Of a stretch of DNA of 21,585 nt, positions 8,693 through 17,410 are shown in pieces. The notes below the pieces were generated by a model. The model searched no databases. It worked only from the letters and a program-made list of their open reading frames with translations, and was not told the DNA's origin. The DNA is from Euperipatoides rowelli. Its lineage: Eukaryota > Onychophora > Udeonychophora > Euonychophora > Peripatopsidae. How positions within the stretch are numbered: position 1 is the first letter of the stretch; each line of letters starts with the position of its first letter. A program made the position numbers and the translations under genes. The stretch lies in NCBI GenBank assembly GCA_003024985.2, contig PXIH01S0001906.1; one strand, written 5' to 3'.

Positions 8693-10194
8693 AAGCCATA
8701 CTCAACCTTTCCCCCCCAAGGGCCACATACATTTGTTTATTTGTTTGCAACATCAAGCGGGTCTTAACATGATATATCAACGGTCGACAACCATTTGGTG
8801 TCACATGAATAAAGCTCTTCTAAAAAAACGCCTACAATAAAATAGCCTGTGCAAGCGCATATTATGAACTTCGCATGCGCATATACTGTACACTTCTACT
8901 AAGGTCAATGTAACGGATTTTTATTAATGATTTTCAAAGATAATTACTATAAAAAAATTCCACTGGAAACAAAAAACAATTTAAAATGCATAAAAAAAAA
9001 GTTATTTAAAGATAAAATTAATATTATTGCTATCCTGTCAGATTACAGATTGAAGCTTTCACATTTTTTGGGTCCGAGATTAATTTGATGACAAAATAGT
9101 CTTTACATCTGTTTTTTATGCAATGATTTAACATGTAAATAGAGGTATGTTCAACTTGTATTAACCCTTTCCACTCCAATGGCGATTCTCAATCGCCATT
9201 TTTAATTTAGTAGTTGCACTCCAAAGTCGATTCTGGATCGCCATTTTTATTTCCTTGTATTTCATAATCATTAATTATTATTATATTCAAATATGCTTCA
9301 ATTACTATTTTTTTTTAGTTTCAAAGACTCAAAATATATTTGTCTTTAATTATACCAAGAGATTTAAAAAAATAATAATTAAAAGAATACTAATCTTAAT
9401 TTTAAAAAAGAAAAAAAAAATCGATTTTTCATTTTTATTGTGGAGCTGTAGAAACCAAATTCTCTGAATTCAGTGGAGTGTTAAGGGTTAAAGGACATTT
9501 TGGCTTTTTTAAAAAAAAAAAAATTGGACCATAATAGCACAAAGGATGAATTTGATTGATTTTTTACAAGTATTTAAACAATTAGTCCATATGATATCCA
9601 GCTTTAAGCTGAAAAAGATAGCAAATATTATATACTGTAGTTAAGTATAGCAAGCTGTATTCATTTATAGCCTATGATGTCACAAAATATCTCCCCTGGT
9701 GTGCAAAGCGGACAATGTTGTTTTAAGGGGGAGGAGCTAAAGTCAATTATTTTAAAAATTGAATTGTGAATAACTTTTTTTCTGATGGAAATTCTTTTTA
9801 GTAAAAATCTGACAATCAATAATAATTTTTTTTTTTAAAAATCCGTTACATTTGACCTATTTTTAAGTTCAATAATTAAAAAAAAAAAAACTAACAAGAC
9901 TAGAAACTAATTTAAAGTGTCAAATGATTATTTTGCTATTTGAATTCTAAATAATTTAAATTTATCTTGTAGTGCACAAATCAACTGTATTTTAAAAACT
10001 GATCAAGGAAAGCCATAATTTTATCGTCCTAGTATTACCCACACGAGCGCTACCGCATTAGTTTGTGAGAAACTAAGTAACGTCCGTGTCTGCTTAACCA
10101 TTGTCCAATTGTTGCCGCTAATTACAAGATTTTAAAAATTTAAATTCATGACTGCGTTTCGGGCCGCATGTGGCCCGCAGGTTGAGTATGGCTG
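8693..10194. mobile_element. hAT-type element with 7/8 target duplication
   Basis: The right end, read on the minus strand from 10194, begins CAGCCATACTCAACCTGCGG and continues GGCCACATGCGGCCCG. The left end at 8693 reads AAGCCATACTCAACCT then GGGCCACAT, the same terminus with a mutated first base and a C-run. Flanking octamers are ATCAACGG (8685-8692) and ATCCACGG (10195-10202), differing at one base, as expected for an aged 8-bp duplication. Inner inverted repeats extend the symmetry: 8902-8922 and 9837-9858 share AGGTCAATGTAACGGATTTTT with a 1-bp indel. No transposase is seen. A piggyBac MITE is inserted at 9161-9491. Confidence 0.87.
9161..9491. mobile_element. Small piggyBac-type MITE nested in the hAT element
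   Basis: A 323-bp element (9165-9487) is flanked by TTAA at 9161-9164 and 9488-9491. Its ends are CCCTTTCCACTCCA and, reverse complemented, CCCTTAACACTCCA, matching at 12 of 14 positions. The CCC start and TTAA duplication are typical of piggyBac. The left half carries a direct repeat, 9172-9204 and 9217-9249. Each copy contains a palindrome; the first is GGCGATT CTC AATCGCC. The 70-codon frame at 9255-9467 is Phe/Lys/Ile-rich low-complexity reading, not a gene. Confidence 0.87.
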
Positions 10195-10491
10195 ATCCAC
10201 GGTATCAAATATCGATTAAAAAAAGTCTTAAAATTTTTATGATTTTTTTATAACTACAAAAATTAATCTATGGGTTTTTTTAAATTATCTTTTCATACTG
10301 GCTGTGTGAAATTTAGATTGTATGAAACCTATCAAGTTTAATAATTGGTTTAAATATATCATAAATCTTTTATTCATTGGCTATCTCCATTTTTTTTTTT
10401 ATTAAGTTTCTGTGACTGAGTTTGAAAATAGTCATTCACATTAACATAAAAGTAGTACAATTAAACCTATTGGCTGATAAAAGATCTAGTT
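10195..10491. other. AT-rich spacer between two hAT elements
   Basis: I see no gene, RNA or repeat with defined ends here. Confidence 0.5.
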
Positions 10492-10734
10492 CAGAGGTAG
10501 ACAACCAGGTACTCATCAGCACAGACACCCCTCACACCATTTTTAATATGACCTCATGATTTAGCTAATAGTGATATGTCCATTTAACTTTAAGTTTATA
10601 AACCACCATTAATTGAACATTTTTTTAAATAATTTAATTATTGAAGGAAATAATTTTAATAGTATTTTAATATCTGCTTAAACAATTAAAAACAATCGTG
10701 TAAGAATCCATTGTTTTTTTTTTTTTTTTTTTTT

Positions 10735-11392
10735 NNNNNNNNNNNNNNNNNNNNNNNNNNNNNNNNNNNNNNNNNNNNNNNNNNNNNNNNNNNNNNNNNN
10801 NNNNNNNNNNNNNNNNNNNNNNNNNNNNNNNNNNNNNNNNNNNNNNNNNNNNNNNNNNNNNNNNNNNNNNNNNNNNNNNNNNNNNNNNNNNNNNNNNNNN
10901 NNNNNNNNNNNNNNNNNNNNNNNNNNNNNNNNNNNNNNNNNNNNNNNNNNNNNNNNNNNNNNNNNNNNNNNNNNNNNNNNNNNNNNNNNNNNNNNNNNNN
11001 NNNNNNNNNNNNNNNNNNNNNNNNNNNNNNNNNNNNNNNNNNNNNNNNNNNNNNNNNNNNNNNNNNNNNNNNNNNNNNNNNNNNNNNNNNNNNNNNNNNN
11101 NNNNNNNNNNNNNNNNNNNNNNNNNNNNNNNNNNNNNNNNNNNNNNNNNNNNNNNNNNNNNNNNNNNNNNNNNNNNNNNNNNNNNNNNNNNNNNNNNNNN
11201 NNNNNNNNNNNNNNNNNNNNNNNNNNNNNNNNNNNNNNNNNNNNNNNNNNNNNNNNNNNNNNNNNNNNNNNNNNNNNNNNNNNNNNNNNNNNNNNNNNNN
11301 NNNNNNNNNNNNNNNNNNNNNNNNNNNNNNNNNNNNNNNNNNNNNNNNNNNNNNNNNNNNNNNNNNNNNNNNNNNNNNNNNNNNNNNNNNNN
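10735..11392. other. Assembly gap (658 N)
   Basis: All bases are N. On the left it abuts a T run of about 22 and on the right the terminus of a hAT element. This suggests the assembler failed in nested repeats and a homopolymer. The true length is unknown. Confidence 1.
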
Positions 11393-11440
11393 GCCAAGCG
11401 ACCCAATTTTGGGTCCCGACCCATAGGTTAAGAAACACTG
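11393..11440 (-). mobile_element. Right terminus of a SPIN/Charlie-like hAT element
   Basis: Read on the minus strand from 11440, the sequence begins CAGTGTTTCTTAACCTATGG and continues GTCGGGACCC. This strongly resembles the SPIN/Charlie family ends, in which TTCTCAACC is followed by GGGTCGCGACCC. A self-complementary TTGGGTCCCGACCCA-type core is present. The octamer following is GTGTACAC; its partner and the left end should be in the gap. It sits inside the 10492-11469 element, so it inserted later. Confidence 0.72.
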
Positions 11441-11506
11441 GTGTACACCATATAAGTTGCCGACTTCTGATCTACTGTAGGTAAATAAAATAATCATAAA
11501 CAATTC

Positions 11507-11590
11507 TTTAATGATTATTTATGATCAGTTTTCTTTTTCAATTAAATTAGTAGGTAAGTTTAAATTGATTTTGAACCTTAAGTTTTTAAT
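11507..11590 (-). promoter_or_regulatory. Possible poly(A) signals of squalene synthase
   Basis: Downstream of the stop codon on the minus strand, the variant poly(A) hexamer ATTAAA occurs at 11585-11590 and at 11507-11512. I saw no canonical AATAAA between the stop codon and the hAT remnant ending at 11469. Either would give a 3' UTR of roughly 120-210 nt. The hexamers are expected by chance in such AT-rich DNA, so this is weak. Confidence 0.2.
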
Positions 11591-11697
11591 GCTGTGTAAA
11601 ACATATAAAATATAATTTTACACCAGAAGTTTCGATCTTAGCATAATGGAGAAATACAATCATTAAGACTAGATAAAAAAAAAAAGCATATTTATAC

Positions 11698-11925
11698 TTA
11701 GATAGAATCTATATATTTTGAATAGAAAGGAATGATGGTACTGTAATAATTCCATATGATAAGAAATACCAGTATTCCAAATGATATCCAAATAGGCAGA
11801 TAAATAGTGCTGGTTTCATCCATCAATACTGAGCTATCGGAGGTTCTTATCCTTAAAAGTATTTCTGAAACTTTGGTTTTGGTAATTGTTGAGTCTTCAT
11901 CAGATGAACAAATACACCTGTTGAT
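11698..11925 (-). CDS. FDFT1: Squalene synthase, last coding exon with membrane anchor and stop
   Basis: This exon holds 75 codons plus a TAA stop (RC of tta at 11698-11700) and is entered in phase 0 after acceptor ttttttctag. The first half is polar and divergent (INRCICSSDEDS, then a Lys/Thr-rich stretch and LLRIRTSDSS). It corresponds to the variable linker that in vertebrates contains the IRTQN region. The second half, about residues 41-62 of the exon, is a hydrophobic segment running from IYLPIWISFG to LIIWNYY. This fits the single C-terminal transmembrane anchor that holds the enzyme on the ER with its catalytic domain in the cytosol. Similarity is weaker than in the two upstream exons, as is usual for this part of the family. 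Position, phase, length and the anchor together make the assignment strong. Confidence 0.88.
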   Translation of the reverse strand: MNRCICSSDEDSTITKTKVSEILLRIRTSDSSVLMDETSTIYLPIWISFGILVFLIIWNYYSTIIPFYSKYIDSI

Positions 11926-12648
11926 CTAGAAAAAAAGTAAAAAATATTTTTTCTTGTTTTGCTATTATAAAGAAAAAAATGTTACTGAGGGAAAATGTAT
12001 CCACCCCCCATCCCCTTCTCAAAAAAATTAATAATTTATAAGGAAAAAAACCTCTTTTTAATATTTCTTGCAATTCATAGCCTCCCTTGAAAGTTATTTT
12101 TTAGGTGAACAGAAAATTAACACTAGTCTTAACTAATCATTAAATTGCATGTACAAAGATCTATTGTTTTAATTCTTATTTTCTAATTTTGTTGATATTG
12201 TTGTTCGTGTCTGAGAATTTGTCACAAATACTGTATAGAAGTAAATTGCTTAATCTTTCATTAAATAAAATAGGCTAAATAAGATTTTACAAATGTTTAA
12301 CAAAACTAAGGGGCCAAATCTCTCTAACTCATTGAAGAAAGGATGTGGGGAGGAGTAAAATGATGAAAAAATAGCTAAACTATCACTATTATAGTGCTTT
12401 TTGTTCTATTAATTCTGAAATGTGTAATATTTTACCTTTATTTATACGAATAAAGTATGTGATTTTTTTTATTTAAAAAGACTTAAGAAAAACATTCTAA
12501 TTAGCTTAATAATTTATTGCCTAAAAGGTATGTACAGTATCTTAAATTAATTTAATCAATTAATTTAAATGTCAATTATATAGATTAAACACACATACTA
12601 TAATTACTTATTTATTCAGGAAGAATAAGCTAATTTACCAAACCAAAA

Positions 12649-12779
12649 AAAAAAAAGTTTTTTTGGTTTAAACCGTTTTTTTTAAACCAACTGGTTTAAA
12701 CCAAAAAAAAAAACAGTTTAAACCAAAAAACCGTTTTTTTTTTTTTTTTTTTTAAAATGTTTTTTTTTTGCCAACCCTG
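12649..12779 (-). mobile_element. hAT-like terminus with an array of GTTTAAAC palindromes
   Basis: Read on the minus strand from 12779, the sequence begins CAGGGTTGGCAAAA, a frequent hAT terminal start. Then come long A/T runs separated by several copies of GGTTTAAACC or its half CGGTTT / AAACCG between 12649 and 12735. The palindromes are probably subterminal transposase-binding repeats. No opposite end or duplication of the adjacent octamer (cataaaac) was found, so it is a fragment in the squalene synthase intron. Confidence 0.5.
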
Positions 12780-12849
12780 CATAAAACTAATATTTTTTTA
12801 TTAAAAATTCACAAATTAAACTTAAAAACAAAGTGTGTGTGTGTGAGAA

Positions 12850-13085
12850 GGGGACACTTTTTTCTTCCATTATACCCCCCTGAGGGCTCTGCCCTTCAAC
12901 TCCATTACAGGCTCATTCTCTGCAAATCCATTCAGAATGCACCCAGGCAGTGGCATAGCAAGAGATTAAAGGACCCTAGACCTAAAGTCATGACGGACCT
13001 CTATGCAGGAGGCGGGGAGTAGACTGGGTGGCAGAGCCCTGGTGGGGAAGGAAGTTTCAGGGACAAAGCCCCCTGAAAAAGAAAA
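12850..13085. repeat. GC-richer repeat-like segment in the intron
   Basis: This stretch is markedly richer in G and C than its surroundings. It contains CAGTGGCATAGCAAGAG at 12948, a start seen in many metazoan transposons. The word TTGCTATGCCA at 13260-13270 is inverted relative to it, giving an 11-bp inverted match (TGGCATAGCAA). A second inverted pair, GGGCTCTGCC near 12884 and GGCAGAGCCC near 13031, also exists. No target duplication fits, so the family is undetermined. Confidence 0.4.
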
Positions 13086-13326
13086 ATTTCAAGAGATGAA
13101 TTTGGTGCATTTTTATTACAAAATCTACTCATAAATTATTAAATGTTAATAGACTATTATATTTGATTATTTACTATTATTCTTATGGTATTGTAAATGT
13201 AAACTTTATGCTAAGATGAAACTTCTCAACACATCACATACCTTTTAATTAATTTAGTTTTGCTATGCCATCGAATTCAAAAACCTATGATTACTCAATT
13301 ATACGGCTATTTTATTATGAAAAAAA

Positions 13327-13344
13327 GGGAGGGGGGGGAGGGGA
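13327..13344 (+). repeat. G-rich tract with quadruplex potential
   Basis: G runs of three, eight and four are separated by single A bases, enough for four G-triplets on the plus strand. This is the template strand of squalene synthase. Confidence 0.7.
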
Positions 13345-13677
13345 GTAAATATACAGTAGACCTATTTAGTGGCTTAGTGCTTTTTTTTTTTTAATTTTAA
13401 CTCAGTTAAACTTGCCTTATTTTTTTTAAAAAAAATTCTACTTAATTTTTACTAAGAGAATTTCTAGTGTACTGTACGCTAAAAATTCATGGGGCCTTCA
13501 GACTAACTACATTCTGTCTTCCCGGGTGGTAGCTATGTGCCTGTACCCAGGACTGCCCTAGACACCCGTGACTATAAGAGATACAGTATAACAGTTTTAG
13601 TTTGTGCGATTGGATCTTTAACAGATAAAATAAATAATGTACAATGTAAAAATTAAAAAAAAAAAAAAATTACCAAC

Positions 13678-13830
13678 CTTATTTAAATATGTGTAAAACA
13701 GTTTATTAACACAATGCATATTGGAAGCTGTCATCATTATAGACACTGCTTCACCCTTTCTGAGTTTCACTACACCGGTCAAGACATTAATATTATTGTA
13801 ACAACGTTGTAATGTAGCTATAGCCATTAC
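13678..13830 (-). CDS. FDFT1: Squalene synthase, penultimate coding exon
   Basis: This exon is open for 51 codons in phase 0. It begins VMAIATLQRCYNN, continues VLTGVVKLRKGEAV and ends near LFYTYLNK. Joined to the upstream exon it restores AIPQ/VMAIATL, the signature helix of squalene synthases lining the active-site pocket. In the human protein, as recalled, VKIRKGQAV and the segment ending MMDATNM occupy the same positions. The acceptor is ttatgatttcag and the donor is AAG/GTTGGTA. The ATG that is the second codon here is internal Met, not a start. Reading past the donor runs quickly into a low-complexity Phe-rich tail and a stop, as expected for intron. The intron to the next exon is 1752 bp and that to the previous exon 594 bp. 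No frameshift or stop disturbs the exon. Confidence 0.95.
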
Positions 13831-14424
13831 CTGAAATCATAAATCATCAGAAAAATAAACAAAGATACCGGTACTAAACAAAACAAATATACAGCAAATT
13901 TAAAATATACAGCAAATCGTAATGCAATATATACTAAACATACAGTATTTAACCAATTTGTTAAAAGCAATTTGTTTTTTCTTTTAAATAATAAAATAAT
14001 TTTAAATTGACCTTATTTGGCCTAATGTGTAAATTTTTTGATTCCTCCCCCCCCCCCTTTTCACGGTTCTTATCCTGGAATTACTATAAATTAAATGATT
14101 CAGATATTGGATTGACATTTTGTGGTTCTCCTCCAATATCTTTGTAATAAAGAAAATTTTCATAAATATATACAGTACATCTTAAATAGGAAAAGAATGG
14201 CGATAGAAAATGTCAAACACTTTAATGTAAAATCTTGCATAAACCATTTTTAGTGATTTAATTTGAAAATAATAATAATAATAATAAAATCAATTTCAAG
14301 AGGCCTTAATTAATAAAGCATTACCCAAATAAAATGAAAAAAAAACCCAGCATCAATCCCTTATAATTCTAAAAATCTGATTTCAGCTTTTCATCCGAAA
14401 AATCTATTTGAATAATATTCTTAC
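13831..14424 (-). other. 594-bp intron of squalene synthase
   Basis: The intron is AT-rich between a GTAAGA donor and a TTTCAG acceptor (minus strand). It contains an uninterrupted run of eleven C at 14047-14057, an AAT trinucleotide repeat near 14268-14286 and two TACAGTA heptamers. I see no gene or mobile element with defined ends. Confidence 0.85.
14268..14286 (+). repeat. AAT microsatellite
   Basis: About six uninterrupted AAT units lie in the intron between the two upstream squalene synthase exons. Confidence 0.9.
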
Positions 14425-14601
14425 TTGAGGAATGGCAGAAAAATTGAAAATACTTTGATTGCGTAAACGTAATAAGTAAGTCAAACAATCGGGTACATGT
14501 TGAAGAGCATTGGTGATGAGTTCATTCAAGCAACGCAGACCCGATATCCAATTCTCTTCTTTTTGAAAATCGCACAGCTGCTTACCATGTTTCTTCCAGA
14601 C
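14425..14601 (-). CDS. FDFT1: Squalene synthase, third-last coding exon (partial gene)
   Basis: Squalene synthase joins two farnesyl diphosphates head to head to presqualene diphosphate and reduces this to squalene with NADPH. It is an ER-anchored enzyme and the first committed step of sterol synthesis. This exon is open for 59 codons in phase 0, beginning VWKKHGKQLCDF and ending NQSIFNFSAIPQ. The internal block CLNELITNALQHVPD and the Arg-rich RLRNQS match the animal family closely, as recalled from the human protein, where this block lies near residues 230-290. Splice sites on the minus strand fit: acceptor tttttactttag before GTCTGG, and donor CAA/GTAAGA after the exon. Animals usually have FNFCAIPQ; here the Cys is Ser. 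The preceding exon, which should end near an FWP motif and carry DYLED, was not found up to the window edge. Identification is very secure. Confidence 0.95.
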
Positions 14602-16012
14602 CTAAAGTAAAAATAAACAACATGAAATAGATACCTGTATATGTACAAATCAATAATATTAAAATTTGTAAATTCAAAATAATTATGACTAACAACACAA
14701 TTGCAATTAAAATAAATTGGGTGAATTTTTTTTTTTTGTAGAAGGGAATCTTACCCCGCTAATATAATTTAATAAATTATAAACATAAATTACAGCGAGA
14801 TAATGTCTAACATCACACACATCTACAGTATATGGCTAACAAGATTATTATAAATGAAACAAAATGAAGTAATACTAAATTTTACATTAAATTAAAAATA
14901 ATAACAACTTCAAACTTATAATCATTTAAACAATAATTTTACATAATGCAAATCAGTTGACTGACAATAATAAACAATTAAGCCTTTTTCCTTTTTTGTT
15001 TATAAAAAAAAAAGCATTGATATTACCGGTAATGGATTTAAAAATAAGTAAATCAATTAAATTTTAATTTATTACCATAAGAATTTGAAATGGAAAAAAA
15101 TTGTAATTTAACAGTAATTTTACAATATAAAATTAAGTGAACATCATATGTAATTTTCATAAAAGAAGTTTTAGCTGACAAAAGTAAAAAAAAAAAAAAA
15201 TTATTTGGATTAATTATAATTACAATTTTTAATAATTTTTGTAATGAAATACGCAAGTTTAAGCGATAATTTTCTTGATGTTAACAAAAATCGTTGGATT
15301 TTTTAATAAGCTAACAAGAATTTTAACAAAAATATTGTTTAGGAATAATAATAGTCTATTAGAAATTATATTTTAATATTGCGTCCTCTTTTAATCCAAC
15401 AGACATATTGCAGATGCAAAATACTGCACATAACAAACTACAATTACTCGGCTGAAGTTACAGTATATCCATTGAGATATAAATTAGATAGTAAACTGTA
15501 ATGTTCTTTAAAATGTTATCATTAAAAATTAATGCAGTATTTTAAATATGATTGTCAATTTTTTTTATAAGAGCATCAATTCCTTTCTTGAAATATTAGC
15601 ATTGAATACCATACAATAATAGTGACCTCTAGATAATTATTCCTCCATCTTTCTTTTTTTTGGCGACAAAAATATGTCTGGTCTTCTATCAATCTAACAG
15701 ATATTAAAAACTTTACCCATCCATCAAATGTCCTTGTCAAAAACAGTCATTTCAAGGATCCAGTCGAAAGGAAAAAGACCATTGTTTCGCAATAAAATAT
15801 AGTCCAATATGCAATAACATACTACTACAGTGGCTAATATTACAGCCACCACAATAATACTACACATAGCAAACAAGATGTAAGTTATCAAAACAAAATA
15901 TAAGCAAAGTGAGAGACAGCTTGAACTCCGTTTTAACCAATTTCAAAGGGAAAATATCAATCACAGATGAGTCTTCAATAATTACTGGAGACCAATACAT
16001 TTTGAATATATA
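14602..16012. other. AT-rich sequence upstream of the known squalene synthase exons
   Basis: This is presumed intron of the minus-strand gene, because the exon at 14425-14601 needs an upstream exon and none is visible here. Short minus-strand frames (for example 15053-15256) are low-complexity. I searched by eye for FWP and DYLED codons on the minus strand and found none. Confidence 0.5.
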
Positions 16013-16318
16013 CAGTGTTGGGTAAGCTACTTTATAAAAGTAACATGCTACAGCTACTTCATCAAAAATAGTAGCTTAGCTACTTTAAAACAAAAGTAGC
16101 TGGCTACTTTGATAAAAGTAGCTAACTACTTTTCAGCTACCATACTTATTTTCATCACCCATCAAAAAATACAGCAGTTTTTTTTTCTGCTTAAGGATAG
16201 GATAGGGTTAAAAGAACTCCCGTAAATTTTGCTTTAGAGAATTTGCAAAATGTACACATTATTAATGTTATGTTTGGAGCAGTTTAATATTACATTGGAT
16301 GCTGTGGTTTCACTTGTC
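16013..16318 (+). mobile_element. 5' fragment of the same hAT family as 4605-6226
   Basis: It starts CAGTGTTGGGTAAGCTAC and aligns with the other copy through the ACTTTATAAAAGTARCATGC region and the GTAGCNNGCTAC array (this copy has more units). The alignment continues through CAGTTTTTNTCTGCTT, the TTTAGAGA and TACACATT blocks and AGTTTAATAT, to GATGCTRTTGTTTCAC-like sequence. Similarity stops near 16318, where a tRNA-SINE-like segment starts. The expected right terminus (CCCAACNCTG) is not found nearby, so this copy is truncated. The candidate duplicated octamer on the left is AATATATA. Confidence 0.78.
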
Positions 16319-16466
16319 AAATCGGACTTAATTTCAGTCCTTTTATGGACGAGTCTCAGGGCGTTTTGATCTGGTCGAGATCGCCACTCAGTACTACCTA
16401 GGATTGAACCTGGCAGCAAGACCTGGGTCACGCGTAGGCCTTCTGGATAAAGCTTAGTGCAAGGAA
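16319..16466 (-). repeat. tRNA-derived SINE-like segment
   Basis: On the minus strand the segment contains GGTTCAATCCTAGG, a perfect match to the pol III B-box consensus GGTTCRANNCC. A T-arm-like near-inverted CCAGG/CTAGG surrounds it. It is GC-richer than the neighbourhood and abuts the hAT fragment exactly where the alignment of that family breaks. An A-box is not clear. The 65-codon minus frame over 16234-16431 is a by-product of this repeat. The family is not identified. Confidence 0.4.
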
Positions 16467-17410
16467 CAATAATTACTACTTATCATTTATCAATTTAGAT
16501 AAATTTTGAACTGCCTATCACCAATTAGGATTGCTTTTACACAAGACTTTTCTGTGTACCTGTTAATGGAAATTATACAATACACATTTCATCAAATATA
16601 CCTGAATTTACACCAGGATGGACTCTTCAGCAGGCCTAAAAACAAACAACCAAAAACAATTTTCATATCATAATTGCAATAAATTTAGTTATAGACCAAA
16701 GAGAACCAAACCAAGATTGCCTTTAAATATATTTATATTTATTGATGTAAATCTATATATTGAACTTCTATAAGTGGCCGATCATCAATATACATATACA
16801 GTATATACAATGAATTTCCTTAAGTTTTTCAGTTCAATTGAATAAATCTACTTTAGTGTTTGCTACACACTTGATATTAAATTTTGGAACTATCAATTAT
16901 ATTTATCATAACATTCAAAATTACCCTTCCAATGCTTCTTATCCAAAGGTAAGTCATATATTAATCAACCAGTACAATTTCTCTGGTTTAATTCCTGGAA
17001 TAAAGATGTAAAAATAATTCAATTTCCTATTGTTGTTTTATGATGCTCCCTAATTAAAGGTGAGACTTACCTCAAGTAATAGGTTCCTTAGAAAAATATG
17101 GAATGAATGACTACTTGAAAATTTTAATCTTTATTTATGTGCACTATCATGCTTTGCTATAATTTTATGCTAGCTTAGTTTTGTGATCACTTCAGACAGT
17201 TATTACTATCTAAATATATTTTCTTTATTTCAATTAAGGTTCAATATTATACTAAGTATTTAACTGAACAGTTTCTATATTAATATCCAAAATCTTATAC
17301 TTATAGACCTGTAATTGATTGGATGATGCATTTACCTCTGTAATTATTTCATAAAACGCACAGAAATCAGTCGACCTCTGTGATACTAAACGAGTCTGGG
17401 GAGAGTCCAT
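16467..17410. other. AT-rich sequence, possible small splice-bounded segments
   Basis: No conserved gene was recognised. On the minus strand three short segments are bounded by good splice-like sites: 17336-17410 (ATG followed by an open frame to GAG/GTAAAT), 17073-17088 (to GAG/GTAAGT) and about 16603-16636 (between TTTTTAG and GTATAT). They do not give a continuous reading frame when joined, so they may be chance or a non-coding transcript. Confidence 0.3.

Larger units (their letters stand above)
10492..11469. mobile_element. Probable hAT element interrupted by another insertion and the gap
   Basis: The left end is CAGAGGTAGACAACCAGG. The right end, read on the minus strand from 11469, is CAGAAGTCGGCAACTTAT, matching at about 12 of the first 15 positions. 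The adjacent octamers are ATCTAGTT (10484-10491) and ATCTACTG (11470-11477), 6 of 8 identical. CAGRGGTNGGCAAC is a common hAT start. A second hAT end lies inside at 11440, and most of the body is unsequenced, so the call is moderate. Confidence 0.5.
11926..13677 (-). other. Last intron of squalene synthase, filled with repeat debris
   Basis: This 1752-bp intron lies between the last two coding exons (minus-strand donor GTTGGTA, acceptor TTTTTTCTAG). Besides AT-rich filler it holds a GTTTAAAC-rich hAT-like terminus (12649-12779), a GC-richer segment with repeat character (12850-13085), a G-rich tract (13327-13344) and a GC-richer patch at 13491-13570. No other coding exon was recognised in it. 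Short open frames over 12768-13022 lie inside repeat sequence. Confidence 0.85.

Noticed and set aside
10667-11503. Several long open frames of about 250-280 codons on both strands
   Set aside because: They consist almost wholly of the run of N bases, which cannot contain a stop; they are artefacts of the gap.
13618-13827. A 69-residue minus-strand protein starting at the internal ATG
   Set aside because: The first 50 residues are a true squalene synthase exon, but the ATG is an internal Met codon and the Phe-rich tail after the GT donor is intron.
15640-15790. Possible upstream squalene synthase exon
   Set aside because: Minus-strand translation does not give the DYLED or FWP signature and has stops in the relevant frames.
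16234-16431. 65-codon minus-strand frame
   Set aside because: It spans the junction of a hAT fragment and a SINE-like segment and has no domain; the frame is incidental.
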